A stretch of DNA of 62,639 bases from assembly GCA_003154775.1 (NCBI GenBank), contig PMES01000072.1:74888-137526 (forward strand), read 5' to 3'. Made by a program: the position numbers and the translations under genes. Below, piece by piece: positions 26,103 through 35,442 of this stretch. Under the pieces are notes generated by a model that was not told the origin of the DNA, did no database searches, and was given only the letters and a program-made list of their open reading frames with translations. How positions within the stretch are numbered: position 1 is the first letter of the stretch; every line of letters starts with the position of its first letter. The stretch is from Acidobacteriota bacterium (GTDB lineage: Bacteria; Acidobacteriota; Terriglobia; Acidiferrales; UBA7541).

Positions 26103-28991
26103 TCATGCCCGGGCCTCTTTGCGCTCGGTGATGGCGCTGCCGTTTGAGGAGCCGCTCAACCCCATAGAACGCGCGAGCGCCTGGCCGGTGTAGGACTTCT
26201 TCACGCGGGCGACTTGCTCGGGAGTGCCTTGCGCAACGATACGCCCGCCACCCTGGCCGCCTTCGGGGCCCAGGTCGATGACCCAGTCCGCTTGTTTGAT
26301 GACATCCAAATTGTGCTCAATGATCAAAACGGTGTTGCCGAGATCCACGAGCCGCTGGAGGACGTCCAAGAGCTTGCGCACATCATCGAAATGCAGGCCG
26401 GTGGTGGGCTCATCGAGAATGTAGACGGTCCTGCCGGTCTGGCGTTTGGAGAGTTCGCGGGCCAGCTTGATGCGCTGGGCTTCGCCGCCGGAAAGCGTGG
26501 TGGCCGATTGGCCGAGCTGCACGTAGCCAAGACCCACCTCGACCATGGTGGAGAGCTTCTGCTGGATCTGGGGAATATTTTCCAGGAGCTTCAGCGCATC
26601 GCTGGCCGGTAGATTCAGAACATCGTTGATGCTGTGTCCTTTGTAGCGAACGGCAAGGGTTTCCGAATTGTAGCGGCGGCTGCGGCAGACTTCGCAGGTG
26701 ACATATACGTCCGGCAGGAAATTCATTTCGATGCGGCGGAGACCTTCGCCCTGGCAGGTTTCGCAACGCCCGCCTTTCACGTTGAAGCTGAAGCGTCCGG
26801 GGCGGTAACCCCGCTGGCGGGATTCCGGGAGCATGGCAAAAAGCTCGCGGATGGGAGTGAAGACGCCGGTGTAGGTGGCGGGATTCGAGCGCGGCGTGCG
26901 GCCAATGGGCGCCTGATCGATCTCGATGACTTTGTCAATGTGCTCGATGCCAAGGAGCATGCGGTGCGCGCCGGGCGGCTCCATGGAGCGGTAGAGCTTT
27001 TGCGCCAGGACGCGGTAGAGAATGTCGTTGACCAGCGTGGATTTCCCGGAACCGGAAACACCGGTAACGACGGTGAACAAGCCCAGAGGAAAGGAGACAT
27101 CGAAATCCTTCAGGTTGTTGGCGTGCGCCCCGAGCACTTGAATCATTTTCCCATTGGGGCTGCGGCGCTTCGTGGGAACGGGAATCTTCGCCGCACCGGT
27201 CAGATATCGCCCCGTGAGCGACTCGCTGCAGGCGGAAATTTCCTCCGGCTTGCCTTTGGCGACCACGTAGCCGCCGGCGTTTCCCGCGCCGGGGCCGAGA
27301 TCGATCACGAAATCGGCGCGGCGGATGGTGTCTTCGTCGTGTTCGACCACGAGAACGGTATTGCCGAGATTGCGGAGTTGCTCGAGCGAATGCAGCAGGC
27401 GGTTGTTATCGCGCGAGTGGAGGCCGATGGAAGGCTCGTCCAGGACGTAGAGGACGCCGCGAAGGCGGGAACCGATCTGCGTCGCCAGGCGGATGCGCTG
27501 GGCTTCGCCGCCGGAAAGAGTGGCGGCGGAACGTTCCAAGCTGAGATAGCCGAGGCCGACGGCGAGCAGGAAGTCGATACGCTCCGCAATTTCCCCCAGC
27601 GGCCTTCCCGCGACTTCCTTCTGGCGAGGGGTAAGCTGAGAGAGAATTTTGTCAACGGCGGGCCGGGCATCGCTGAGGGCCAGAGCGGTGAAGTCCGAGA
27701 TAGACCACCCCGCCAGCTTCACGGCCAGCGATTCCGGGCGCAGACGTTTGCCGTGGCAAGCGCTGCACTGCGTGGCGGACATGTACCGCGTCATCCACTC
27801 ACGATAGGAATCGGAATTGGATTCCTCGAAATTACGTTCGAGAAACCGCAAGATGCCCTGAAAACGGAAGCCCTTCTCGTTGCTTTCGGAACGCGCGGCC
27901 TTGGTTATTCCGGTGCGTTTGCCGTCCGAGGGCGGAAAGCCGTAGAGGAGGAGATTCTGCACGCGGGCAGGATATTTGTCGAACGGCGTGTCCAGATGAA
28001 AGCCGTGCGCGTAAGCAGCCAGCTCCAGCGTCCGCTTCAGAATGGCTGACCCGGAACCCATCCCCAGGCCGCCGTCAAAGAGGGGCCGCGTCCAATCCAC
28101 AATCACTTTGGCAGGATCGAAGTCGTATTTGGAGCCGAGGCCGTTGCACGCGGGGCAGGCACCATAAGGCGAGTTGAAACTGAACGAGCGCGGCTCGAGT
28201 TGCGGCACGGATAGCCCGCAATCCGGGCAAGCCAGCCTTTCGGAGAAGACGTGCTCTTTTCCGCCGACGACGGCCACGGTGACCAATCCTTGCGCGAGTT
28301 TGAGTGCCGTGGCGATGGACTGTTCGAGGCGCAAGGTGATGCCTTGTTTGACGAGGAGGCGGTCAATCACCACTTCGATGGTGTGATTCTTGCGCTTGTC
28401 GAGTACCGGCGTTTCGTCCAGAGGGAGCAACTCTCCATTGATACGCACGCGCACGAAGCCGTCCTGGGCCAGCTTCTCGAGTTCCTTGCGGTAAGCGCCC
28501 TTCCTTCCACGCACGATCGGCGCCAGGATCATGATGCGATCGTCGGGTTTGCAGAGCTCCCCCTGCAGAATTGCCTGAACAATCTGCTCGCTGGATTGCC
28601 GCGTGATGGGCTTGCCGCAATTCGGGCAGTGGGGCACGCCCACGGAGCTGTAAACGACGCGGAGATAGTCGTAAATCTCGGTGATGGTGCCGACGGTGGA
28701 ACGCGGCGAGCGCGTGGTGGTTTTCTGCTCGATAGCGATAGAGGGCGATAGGCCTTCGATCACATCCACATCGGGCCGCTCCATCTGATCGAGGAACTGG
28801 CGCGCGTAGGCGGAAAGAGATTCAACGTAGCGGCGCTGGCCTTCCGCATAAATGGTGTCAAAGGCCAGCGAAGATTTGCCGGAACCCGAAAGCCCGGTGA
28901 TGACCGTGAGGGAGTTTCGCGGGATTTCGATATTGATGTTCTTCAAGTTGTGCTGGCGCGCGCCGCGCACAACAAGTTTTGTGAGTCCCAT
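26103..28991 (-). CDS. uvrA: UvrABC excinuclease subunit A
   Basis: The ATG at 28991, preceded by GGGGGAG, gives 962 residues beginning [18 protein letters not shown]. Two ABC ATPase modules are present: Walker A at about residue 33 (G-L-S-G-S-G-K-S-S) and again in the C-terminal half (G-V-S-G-S-G-K-S-T). Both have L-S-G-G-E-A-Q-R-I signature loops. Zinc-binding cysteines occur in C-P-N-C-G, C-P-D-C-G...C-P-A-C and C-E-T-C...C-E-V-C. The protein scans DNA for bulky lesions and loads UvrB in nucleotide excision repair. A longer GTG start at 29012 is possible but has no good ribosome binding site. Confidence 0.97.
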   Translation of the reverse strand: MGLTKLVVRGARQHNLKNINIEIPRNSLTVITGLSGSGKSSLAFDTIYAEGQRRYVESLSAYARQFLDQMERPDVDVIEGLSPSIAIEQKTTTRSPRSTVGTITEIYDYLRVVYSSVGVPHCPNCGKPITRQSSEQIVQAILQGELCKPDDRIMILAPIVRGRKGAYRKELEKLAQDGFVRVRINGELLPLDETPVLDKRKNHTIEVVIDRLLVKQGITLRLEQSIATALKLAQGLVTVAVVGGKEHVFSERLACPDCGLSVPQLEPRSFSFNSPYGACPACNGLGSKYDFDPAKVIVDWTRPLFDGGLGMGSGSAILKRTLELAAYAHGFHLDTPFDKYPARVQNLLLYGFPPSDGKRTGITKAARSESNEKGFRFQGILRFLERNFEESNSDSYREWMTRYMSATQCSACHGKRLRPESLAVKLAGWSISDFTALALSDARPAVDKILSQLTPRQKEVAGRPLGEIAERIDFLLAVGLGYLSLERSAATLSGGEAQRIRLATQIGSRLRGVLYVLDEPSIGLHSRDNNRLLHSLEQLRNLGNTVLVVEHDEDTIRRADFVIDLGPGAGNAGGYVVAKGKPEEISACSESLTGRYLTGAAKIPVPTKRRSPNGKMIQVLGAHANNLKDFDVSFPLGLFTVVTGVSGSGKSTLVNDILYRVLAQKLYRSMEPPGAHRMLLGIEHIDKVIEIDQAPIGRTPRSNPATYTGVFTPIRELFAMLPESRQRGYRPGRFSFNVKGGRCETCQGEGLRRIEMNFLPDVYVTCEVCRSRRYNSETLAVRYKGHSINDVLNLPASDALKLLENIPQIQQKLSTMVEVGLGYVQLGQSATTLSGGEAQRIKLARELSKRQTGRTVYILDEPTTGLHFDDVRKLLDVLQRLVDLGNTVLIIEHNLDVIKQADWVIDLGPEGGQGGGRIVAQGTPEQVARVKKSYTGQALARSMGLSGSSNGSAITERKEARA

Positions 28992-29060
28992 AATCCGAAA
29001 GTGCTCCCCCACAGGAGATGCCGGCGCCCAGTGAGTAGACTGAGCCCAGCATAATCATTC

Positions 29061-29090
29061 ACCATAGCAATTCGCGCGCGTAGCGGTCAA
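29061..29090 (-). promoter_or_regulatory. Candidate sigma70 promoter of uvrA
   Basis: On the minus strand TTGACC (29085-29090) is separated by 18 bases from TATGGT (29061-29066), giving a start near 29054, about 60 bases ahead of the ATG at 28991. No LexA-like box was recognised. Confidence 0.45.
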
Positions 29091-29484
29091 GGCAGGGCGG
29101 CGGGGGTGGGCGAAGATGGGGCGAAAATTCTGCGGAAAATCTTTTCCGATACAGCTTCAGAGTAAATTTTTCCTCGGGGGTAGTGCATTTTTACTCGCTG
29201 CGCGACTTTAAGATATTGAAAATAAGATGGTTATATTGGCGAGCCGCGTGCACCTTCACTACCTGTGGGGGAGGCGAGCCGAGGATCCCTTTAGGGGATT
29301 GAGGGCTGGGCCGGTTCGTACTTCCCCTCACTTCTACCTCTCCGCGATTTTTGCATTTCCCCAGATCGCACTCCTGCAAGAACCAAGTCCCTGGAACCTG
29401 ACCAAGCGGCAGAAGCGCGATTGCGCACCCAGCAGAAATACCGCTAGAGTCACAATTTCGTGATTGGCAAGGTCCTTCGTTTGC
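29091..29484. other. Intergenic stretch, nothing recognised
   Basis: No frame, tRNA or repeat could be supported. One small hairpin (ATCCC...GGGAT around 29283-29299) and a moderately AT-rich patch at 29140-29230 are the only structure. Confidence 0.4.
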
Positions 29485-29892
29485 TCACGGCCCCATCGTC
29501 CAGAGGATGTCTAAATTCTTTTCGACGCTCGCGAAGTCTCTGTCGCTGGTGGCGAGGGAGGCTTTGCGACTGGCAGCGAGGGCGGCGGCGAAACAATCGG
29601 CATAAGGCAATTTGTGTTCGGCACGGAGTTCGGCTGCGGTGCGTGTCAATTCGAGGTCGGCGTTCACGATTTCCAGCGGGAGTTGTGCGATGTCTTCCAG
29701 GACTTTCCGCGCAACGCCGGGCCCCTTAGCACGCCATGTAGAGTAGTAGACTTCGCCCCAATTCACCACGGACATCAGCAACTGGCGTTTGCCTTCGACG
29801 CCCAAGCGAATCAACTCCTCGACTCTGCCGGCCCCGGGCCGATCTTCAAAAAAAACCATGAGCGCGCTAGCGTCGAGCACGATACGCTTCAT
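29485..29892 (-). CDS. PIN-domain ribonuclease toxin (VapC-like)
   Basis: The product is 135 residues from ATG 29892. The acidic residues of the PIN active site are in place: D7 (V-L-D-A-S-A-L), E47 (N-W-G-E-V-Y-Y), D99 (P-Y-A-D-C-F-A-A-A-L-A) and D117/D119 (A-T-S-D-R-D-F). The four acids hold Mg2+ for RNA cleavage. It overlaps the AbrB-like antitoxin gene by four bases (ATGA), as in VapBC modules. The open frame extends further upstream, but that region overlaps the antitoxin gene and is not needed. Confidence 0.9.
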   Translation of the reverse strand: MKRIVLDASALMVFFEDRPGAGRVEELIRLGVEGKRQLLMSVVNWGEVYYSTWRAKGPGVARKVLEDIAQLPLEIVNADLELTRTAAELRAEHKLPYADCFAAALAASRKASLATSDRDFASVEKNLDILWTMGP

Positions 29893-30125
29893 AGCTCGCG
29901 CTCCCGTTTGCGGTCTTCCAGCAGAGCTTTCAGCACGGACGGGTCGCCCCTGAGGGAGCCGCGGAGGCTGCGGATGAACTCCGGTGTGAGGGGCTGCAGC
30001 ACCAGGCGGTTTTCTTGCTCCAGAAAGGCCACCTGTGTTCCCTTTTTGATCGCATATTTGCGCCGAAGCTTGGAAGGAATGACCAGTTGGCCTTTTGTGG
30101 TAACGGTGGAAACTTCTGTCTTCAT
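29889..30125 (-). CDS. AbrB/SpoVT-family antitoxin (VapB-like)
   Basis: The product is 78 residues: an N-terminal swapped-hairpin AbrB DNA-binding domain (V-S-T-V-T-T-K-G-Q-L-V-I-P-S-K-L-R-R-K-Y at residues 5-24) and a charged, helical C-terminus that would wrap the PIN toxin. Antitoxins of this kind neutralise the toxin and, as a complex, repress their own promoter. It precedes and overlaps the toxin gene. A near-consensus promoter and an inverted repeat lie just upstream. Confidence 0.92.
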   Translation of the reverse strand: MKTEVSTVTTKGQLVIPSKLRRKYAIKKGTQVAFLEQENRLVLQPLTPEFIRSLRGSLRGDPSVLKALLEDRKREREL

Positions 30126-30154
30126 GCGAACTCCAAGGCGTAGAATTCGGGATA

Positions 30155-30183
30155 AGTATACTGTGGGACCGGACGTAAGTCAA
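30155..30183 (-). promoter_or_regulatory. Sigma70-type promoter of the PIN/AbrB module
   Basis: Minus strand TTGACT (30178-30183), 17-base spacer, TATACT (30155-30160). The predicted start near 30148 gives a leader of about 23 bases before the ATG at 30125. Confidence 0.75.
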
Positions 30184-30200
30184 TATCCAGTGTGACTTAC
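30175..30200. promoter_or_regulatory. Inverted repeat over the -35: candidate antitoxin operator
   Basis: The perfect 8-bp arms GTAAGTCA (30175-30182) and TGACTTAC (30193-30200) are 10 bases apart. The left arm covers the -35 hexamer, which fits autorepression by the AbrB-like protein. Confidence 0.5.
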
Positions 30201-30265
30201 ATCGTGAAGTACGTACTACATCATGGTGAAGGCGGGACAGCGGCAGAAGCTTGTTTGCGCGAGGA

Positions 30266-30622
30266 TCAGCCGCGCTGGGCGGGAAGTTGCTGGCTGACTT
30301 GCGAAATTGGGAAGCGCACCCCACGATAGTCGACGCGAGTGATGTAATCGCTGAGGGTCATGCCGAGGAGCAGCGCGAGCCAGAAAATGCCCGCGAGGAT
30401 GATGAGCTTGGTGCGCTTGGGGCTGTACTTGGCGTGCATGAAGAAAAGCACGACGAGCGTGGCCTTCAGTGTGGCAATGGCGAGCGCGACGACGATATTG
30501 AAGCGGCCGAGATTCACGAAGGCCGCCCAAATCGTGGTGCCCGTCAGGAAGAGCAGCGTCAGGATGATTGCCAAGTATGTGGCTGGCGGTACGATATGTT
30601 CGGAATGTTCTTGTTCAGACAC
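30266..30622 (-). CDS. coxD: Cytochrome c oxidase subunit IV (caa3 type)
   Basis: This 118-residue protein has three hydrophobic segments (about 17-37, 43-65 and 74-94) and the conserved L-K-A-T-L-V-V-L-F-F-M-H motif of prokaryotic subunit IV. It is a small accessory subunit of the proton-pumping oxidase in the inner membrane. It is the last gene of the 12-gene respiratory operon and starts 10 bases after coxC. No terminator is visible downstream. Confidence 0.85.
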   Translation of the reverse strand: MSEQEHSEHIVPPATYLAIILTLLFLTGTTIWAAFVNLGRFNIVVALAIATLKATLVVLFFMHAKYSPKRTKLIILAGIFWLALLLGMTLSDYITRVDYRGVRFPISQVSQQLPAQRG

Positions 30623-30632
30623 GCGTCACTCC

Positions 30633-31370
30633 CTACTTATGCCGGTCAATCAGATATAACAGCGGGAACAGATAGATCCACACGATGTCGACGAAGTGCC
30701 AATACAAGCCCACAAGATCCACGGGCGTGTTCCATTGCGGCGTAAATCTGCCGGCCAGCGATCCCTTCAGCAACCAGAAGAGCAAGCCCGCGCCGATGAC
30801 CATGTGCAGCGCGTGCAGGCCGGTCATGCCGAAATAGGCGGAATAGTACAACTGCGCATGCGCGTTCAGATCCGGGTCGGCAGCCTTGGCTTCATCCAGG
30901 AGTTTGCTTTCTTCCATAAGTTCTGGCGCGTCCACATCCGGGCAGCCGGCGGGATTGTTAACGCAATAGAAGATGTCAAACTTCTTGCCGGGCACCAGGT
31001 GGTGATGGAATTTCTGGCTGTATTCCACGTATTTCACGCCGAAAAATACAAAACCCAGCGTGATGGTCAGCAGGAGGAAAATGGAAATCAGCGTTTTCTT
31101 GCCGACTTGGGAGGACCAGACCGCCACGGCCATGGTAAAGCTACTGGCCAGCAGCACGACGGTGTTGAAGCCACCCAGCTTCAAGCTAAGGGTATTGCTG
31201 CCGGCGGCAAACGCGGGGAAATAGACGTGGCGGTTCAGCGCGTAGGCCAGCATGATGCCGCCGAAGAACATGACTTCGGTGATCAGGAAGATCCACATTC
31301 CGAGCGTGGCAGATTCCTTCTGCTGCTCGAGGGTCTTGAATTGTCCGTACAGTTCGCCGGTGCGATGCAC
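30633..31370 (-). CDS. coxC: Cytochrome c oxidase subunit III
   Basis: The product is 245 residues with about five membrane helices: T-L-G-M-W-I-F-L-I-T-E-V-M-F-F-G-G (residues 23-39), then T-V-V-L-L-A-S-S-F-T-M-A, and G-M-T-G-L-H-A-L-H-M-V-I-G near the end. This subunit stabilises subunit I and is the short form lacking the first two helices. An unusual loop of about 50 residues (H-H-L-V-P-G-K-K...A-D-P-D-L-N-A-H) with two cysteines separates two helices. The 72-base gap to coxA is the largest inside the oxidase part of the operon. Confidence 0.9.
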   Translation of the reverse strand: MHRTGELYGQFKTLEQQKESATLGMWIFLITEVMFFGGIMLAYALNRHVYFPAFAAGSNTLSLKLGGFNTVVLLASSFTMAVAVWSSQVGKKTLISIFLLLTITLGFVFFGVKYVEYSQKFHHHLVPGKKFDIFYCVNNPAGCPDVDAPELMEESKLLDEAKAADPDLNAHAQLYYSAYFGMTGLHALHMVIGAGLLFWLLKGSLAGRFTPQWNTPVDLVGLYWHFVDIVWIYLFPLLYLIDRHK

Positions 31371-31442
31371 TCCGCACTCCTCTGTCCATCAGTTTCAGGC
31401 GCAAGCGGCACGCCTGGCGCCGGGCCGAAGCCCAGCAGCCAT

Positions 31443-33119
31443 TCAGTCGTCTCCGTGGGCCGGAACAACCCCGTTCGCTGCAACTGCGTCGAGACCCAAA
31501 TCCGGCCGATTATGAAAGTCGTAAGGTTCCCACGTTACGACCGGGGTTACCTCAAAATTCTCCGTGAGCGGCGGCGACTGGGTTTTCCATTCGAGGCCGG
31601 TCGCCGGCCAAGGATTATCACCTGCGACCTTGCCGCAGAACGCGGCCCACGTCAGATAGATCATCGGCAACAGATAACCAATCGCAAGAATCGAGGCGCC
31701 CGCAGTAGACATCACGTTGTACACCTGAAATTCCGGCGGATAGACGTGATAGCGGCGCGGCATGCCCAGATAGCCAAGCAAGAATTGCGGGAAGAAGGTC
31801 AGGTTGAAGCCGACGAAGAGAATCAGCGCGGAAATTCGCGCCAGCCATTCCGGGTACATCCGGCCGGTCATCTTCGGCCACCAGAAATGCAAGCCGCCGA
31901 GGTAACCCATGATCGCGCCGCCAACCATGATGTAGTGGAAGTGCGCGACAACGAAGTAGGTATCGTGGATGTGGATGTCCGTGCCGAGGCAGCCGAGGAA
32001 GAGTCCCGTGAGTCCGCCAATGAGGAACAGGCCGAGAAAGCCGAATGCGTAGAGCATCGGCGTGTCGAACGAAATCGAGCCGCCATAGAGCGTCGCCACC
32101 CAGTTAAAAGTTTTTACTGCTGAGGGTATGGCGACGAGAAAGGTCAGAAAGGAGAAAACTAACGCGGCGTAGGTGGACTGCCCGGTCAGGAACATGTGGT
32201 GCGTCCAGACCAGGAAGCCGATGACGGCAATCGCGAGGCTGGCGGCCGCGACGAAGTGATAGCCGAAGAGCTGCTTGCGCGCGAAGGTGGGGATCAATTC
32301 GCTGATCACGCCCATCGCCGGGAGAATCATGATGTACACGGCAGGATGCGAGTAGAACCAGAAGAGATGCTGGAAGAGGATGGGGTCGCCGCCCATGGCC
32401 GGATTGAAGAAGCCGAGGCCGAAGAGGCGCTCCATGCCGGCGAGTGCCAGGGTAATGGCGATCACCGGCGTGCCGAGAATCATCACGATGGAAGTGGCGT
32501 AGTGGGCCCAGACGAACATCGGCAGGCGGAACCAGGTCATGCCCGGGGCGCGCATGGTGTGAATCGTGACGAGGAAATTCAAGCCGGTCAGGATCGACGA
32601 GAAACCGGTGATGAAGATGCCGACGACGGCAGGCGCGACCGCCGAATTCGAGTAAACCGTGCTCAACGGCGTGTAGAAGGTCCAGCCGGTGTCCAATCCG
32701 CCGCTCACCATCGAATAGAGCGTAAAGGCGCCACCGACAACGTACACATACCAGCTCAGCAGGTTGATCTTAGGGAAGGCCAGGTCTTTCGCGCCAATCA
32801 TCAGCGGAATCAGGAAATTCCCCAACACGGCAGGAATGGATGGGATCAGGAAGAAGAAGATCATGGCCACGCCATGCATCGTGAACATGCGGTTGTAGGT
32901 GTCCGCACTGAGCAAGTAGCCGCTGGGGGTCAAAAGGTGCAAGCGGATCATCATGGCGAAGAAACCGCCAATGAAAAAGAAGAACGTGACGGAAGCGAGA
33001 TAGAGCAAGGCGATGCGCTTGTGGTCCACGGTGAGCAGCCACGAACGGATGCCGTAGGTCGCGTTCAGATAGTGATGTTCCGGCATTGTCTTTACCGGTG
33101 CTGCTGCAGCGGTGCTCAT
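31443..33119 (-). CDS. coxA: Cytochrome c oxidase subunit I, A2-type heme-copper oxidase
   Basis: This 558-residue, 12-helix catalytic subunit has its low-spin heme ligands at H82 (M-H-G-V-A-M) and H395 (A-H-F-H-Y). The high-spin heme ligand is H393, the CuB ligands are H258, H307 and H308, and the cross-linked tyrosine is Y262. The helix VI motif is Y-S-H-P-A-V-Y instead of G-H-P-E-V-Y. In the accepted heme-copper classification this marks the A2 subtype, in which Tyr/Ser replace the D-channel glutamate. D112 of the D-channel entrance is kept. It reduces O2 and pumps protons. It is separated from coxB by two bases. Confidence 0.97.
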   Translation of the reverse strand: MSTAAAAPVKTMPEHHYLNATYGIRSWLLTVDHKRIALLYLASVTFFFFIGGFFAMMIRLHLLTPSGYLLSADTYNRMFTMHGVAMIFFFLIPSIPAVLGNFLIPLMIGAKDLAFPKINLLSWYVYVVGGAFTLYSMVSGGLDTGWTFYTPLSTVYSNSAVAPAVVGIFITGFSSILTGLNFLVTIHTMRAPGMTWFRLPMFVWAHYATSIVMILGTPVIAITLALAGMERLFGLGFFNPAMGGDPILFQHLFWFYSHPAVYIMILPAMGVISELIPTFARKQLFGYHFVAAASLAIAVIGFLVWTHHMFLTGQSTYAALVFSFLTFLVAIPSAVKTFNWVATLYGGSISFDTPMLYAFGFLGLFLIGGLTGLFLGCLGTDIHIHDTYFVVAHFHYIMVGGAIMGYLGGLHFWWPKMTGRMYPEWLARISALILFVGFNLTFFPQFLLGYLGMPRRYHVYPPEFQVYNVMSTAGASILAIGYLLPMIYLTWAAFCGKVAGDNPWPATGLEWKTQSPPLTENFEVTPVVTWEPYDFHNRPDLGLDAVAANGVVPAHGDD

Positions 33120-33121
33120 AA

Positions 33122-34105
33122 CTATTTCTTCCCCGATGTTGCTGGCGCGACGCCGGCGCCCTTGGCGGGCACGGGTTGCGTCTGCAGGGACTTGATGTAG
33201 GCCGTGAGGTTCAGAATCTGCTCCTCGGTCACCAAGCCCTGGAACGTGGGCATGACGGGCTGATACCCGGCCACAATCTTAGCTTTAGGCTGCAGAATGG
33301 ATTCGCGGATGTAACCTTCGTCGGCAGTCACGATGGAACCATCGGCCAGCAACACCTTCGCGCCATAAACGCCATTGAGGGATGGGCCGCGCCCGGTGCC
33401 GTTAGATACATGGCAGGTAGTGCAAGCGAGTTGCGTGAATAGTTTCTCGCCCGCGGAAACCGGACTGACGTCACCGCTCTCGCCGGAAAGCCACGCGGCA
33501 TACTCCGCGGGATCCTGCACGATCACCCAACCCCCCATCAACGCGTGATTCGTGCCGCAATACTGCGAGCAGAAAAAGTGGTACTTGCCGACCTTGGTGG
33601 GCCGGAACCACATAGTGTTATAGCGTCCCGGGACAACGTCCATTTTCACGCGGAACGCGGGCACATAAAAGTTGTGGATTACGTCCTCGCTGCCCAGGAT
33701 CAGCTTGATATTGCGATTGACGGGGATGTGCAACTCGTTGATCTCTTTGCGGCCGTTCGGTTGCTGCAACTTCCACATCCACTGCTTGCCGATGACGTAG
33801 ATGTCCAGCGTATCCTTTGGGGCGGTGCGGTAGTTGACGTAAATCACGGCGCCCCACGCGAACATGCCCAGCGCCAGAATGAGCGGGATCAGGGTCCACC
33901 CGATTTCCAGCGCGGTGTTGCCATGAATTTCAGCGCCAATATCGCTGGCGTTTTTCCGCCGGTAGCGGAAGGCCGCAAATATAGCCAGCAGCGACACCAG
34001 CACGGTGAAGAAGATCGCGGTGACGAGAATATAGGAGAACAGGGCATCCACATTTCCCGCGAAATTGGAGGCCTGCTCTGGAAAGAATGGCAGCGGTGAC
34101 TGCAC
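33122..34105 (-). CDS. coxB: Cytochrome c oxidase subunit II with fused cytochrome c (caa3)
   Basis: The product is 327 residues. Two membrane helices (about 22-46 and 66-90) are followed by the CuA cupredoxin domain, with ligands H144, C179, C183, H187 and M190 (H-N-F-Y-V...[12 protein letters not shown]). A C-terminal class I cytochrome c domain has the heme motif C227-T-T-C230-H231 and an axial Met in P-V-M-P-T-F. The fused cytochrome defines a caa3 oxidase, able to take electrons straight from a partner complex without a soluble carrier. That fits the adjoining Alternative Complex III genes. Confidence 0.96.
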   Translation of the reverse strand: MQSPLPFFPEQASNFAGNVDALFSYILVTAIFFTVLVSLLAIFAAFRYRRKNASDIGAEIHGNTALEIGWTLIPLILALGMFAWGAVIYVNYRTAPKDTLDIYVIGKQWMWKLQQPNGRKEINELHIPVNRNIKLILGSEDVIHNFYVPAFRVKMDVVPGRYNTMWFRPTKVGKYHFFCSQYCGTNHALMGGWVIVQDPAEYAAWLSGESGDVSPVSAGEKLFTQLACTTCHVSNGTGRGPSLNGVYGAKVLLADGSIVTADEGYIRESILQPKAKIVAGYQPVMPTFQGLVTEEQILNLTAYIKSLQTQPVPAKGAGVAPATSGKK

Positions 34106-34109
34106 GGTT

Positions 34110-34982
34110 CTAATGTGCTCCTTGCTTCGGCAAATCCTGGCCCGAATTGCCGGCCGCGCCGGCGCGGTGTTCGCGCCGGCGGAAAATAAAGAAGCCGATG
34201 GCGATGCAGAACAGCGTCACGACACCGCCCATGCGGATAACCGTCAGAATCGTGGCACTGTAGCGAGCTTTTGTGGGGTCATATTGGTAGCAAAACAATA
34301 GAAAGTGATCGACCGGCGTCCCGATCTTGCCCGCGGACGCATCCACGAGTCCCAGACGCACATTGCTCGGCGGATACTCGACGCCGAAGAAGTAGCGGGA
34401 AATGCGGCCATCAGGCGTCAAAAGCAGGATGCCGCTGGCATGCGCGAAGATTTGTGACTTCTGGTCGAAGCTGAAGCGGAAATTGGCCGCCTTCGTGACC
34501 GCGTCAATCGATTCCTTGCTGCCGGTCAGAAAATGCCAGCCGGCCTGCGTCGCGGGGCGCGCGAACCGCGACATCGCTTCATGTTTTTTCTTGAGGCTGG
34601 CATCCGGAGTGTCCGTCGGGTCGAAACTGATGAACACCACCTGGTAGTCCGTTCCCGGATTGAAGGAAATCATTTTCAGAGAGCCAACAACGGCTTGTTC
34701 CACTTGGCTGCAGAGCATGGGACAGTTGTAATAGACAAAAACGAGCACGATGGGCTTCTTGCCGGAGTAATCGCGCAGCCTCACGGGATTCCCCATCTCG
34801 TCGGTGAACGCGGCGTCGAGCGGAATCTGCGCGTTGAGTTGCGGATCAAATCCCACATTCACCAGAGCCGGGGGCAGGCCGTTGGAGGACTGGCCGACAT
34901 TGTCGGGAATCATCTGCGCGCGGCCGGCCGTGAGGCTCAGCAGCAACGCCAGGACTCCCGCGAAATAACGCAGTACTTTCAT
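34110..34982 (-). CDS. SCO1/SenC-family copper chaperone for CuA
   Basis: A 290-residue protein with a signal peptide (1-22), a thioredoxin-like domain and a C-terminal membrane anchor (about 249-267, V-I-R-M-G-G-V-V-T-L-F-C-I-A-I-G-F-F-I-F). The copper ligands are C87 and C91 (C-P-M-L-C) and H181 (A-H-A-S-G). It delivers copper to the CuA site of subunit II, whose gene follows four bases later. The C-terminal anchor differs from the N-terminally anchored mitochondrial type and is seen in other bacterial act/cox operons. Confidence 0.92.
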   Translation of the reverse strand: MKVLRYFAGVLALLLSLTAGRAQMIPDNVGQSSNGLPPALVNVGFDPQLNAQIPLDAAFTDEMGNPVRLRDYSGKKPIVLVFVYYNCPMLCSQVEQAVVGSLKMISFNPGTDYQVVFISFDPTDTPDASLKKKHEAMSRFARPATQAGWHFLTGSKESIDAVTKAANFRFSFDQKSQIFAHASGILLLTPDGRISRYFFGVEYPPSNVRLGLVDASAGKIGTPVDHFLLFCYQYDPTKARYSATILTVIRMGGVVTLFCIAIGFFIFRRREHRAGAAGNSGQDLPKQGAH

Positions 34983-34983
34983 T

Positions 34984-35442
34984 TCACTTTTTCTTTTCCG
35001 CCGGAGCCACGGACACTGCCGGCAAACCTTTTTCGGAGATGAGCTTCATGGCCTCGCTCACCGGAATCTGCGCGATGCCGCTGTTCTTGTCGATCCAGAG
35101 AAGCTGGTTGTTGGCTTCTGTATCGGCTTTCACTTTTTCGCGCCAATCCTTCTGCGGATCGCTCAAGTGGCCAGGCATTCCCTGCAAGCGAGGCTCGGGC
35201 GGCATCGTGGCGGCGGCATTGCCCCGGGAAGGCGGGGGCGCGGTGTAGGTGTCCTGCCAGTAGTGCGTGAGTCCCCGGTAGACGAGCAGGGTCAAGCCGT
35301 AAGACAGGATGATGGTGACGCCGAGATAGATCAGGAATTTCAGGATGGCGCTGGTGCGGACGTCGCGCGGTTCAAAGGAAACGTCGTCGTGCACCGGCTG
35401 TCCTTCCTCGCCGTGGCCTTTCTTCTGGGGCTCAGTGCTCAT
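34984..35442 (-). CDS. Small membrane-anchored protein of act/cox operons
   Basis: The ATG at 35442 gives 152 residues: a His/Glu-rich cytoplasmic N-terminus, one membrane helix (about 34-56, L-K-F-L-I-Y-L-G-V-T-I-I-L-S-Y-G-L-T-L-L-V) and a periplasmic tail. The tail has P-P-E-P-R-L-Q and L-L-W-I-D-K-N-S-G-I-A-Q-I-P-V-S-E-A-M. I recall similar P-E-P-R-L-Q...W-D-x-x-x-G-x-x-x-I-P-I-x-x-A-M tails in small proteins beside Alternative Complex III and SCO genes. A structural or assembly role is plausible but not established. It overlaps the end of actF by 11 bases. Confidence 0.75.
   Translation of the reverse strand: MSTEPQKKGHGEEGQPVHDDVSFEPRDVRTSAILKFLIYLGVTIILSYGLTLLVYRGLTHYWQDTYTAPPPSRGNAAATMPPEPRLQGMPGHLSDPQKDWREKVKADTEANNQLLWIDKNSGIAQIPVSEAMKLISEKGLPAVSVAPAEKKK

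Noticed and set aside
26634-28049. 471-codon open frame on the plus strand
   Set aside because: Antisense to uvrA, with low-complexity Ala/Gly/Arg-rich translation.
30696-33200. Long plus-strand open frames opposite coxC and coxA
   Set aside because: They lie opposite intact oxidase genes with all metal ligands; their translations are biased in composition.
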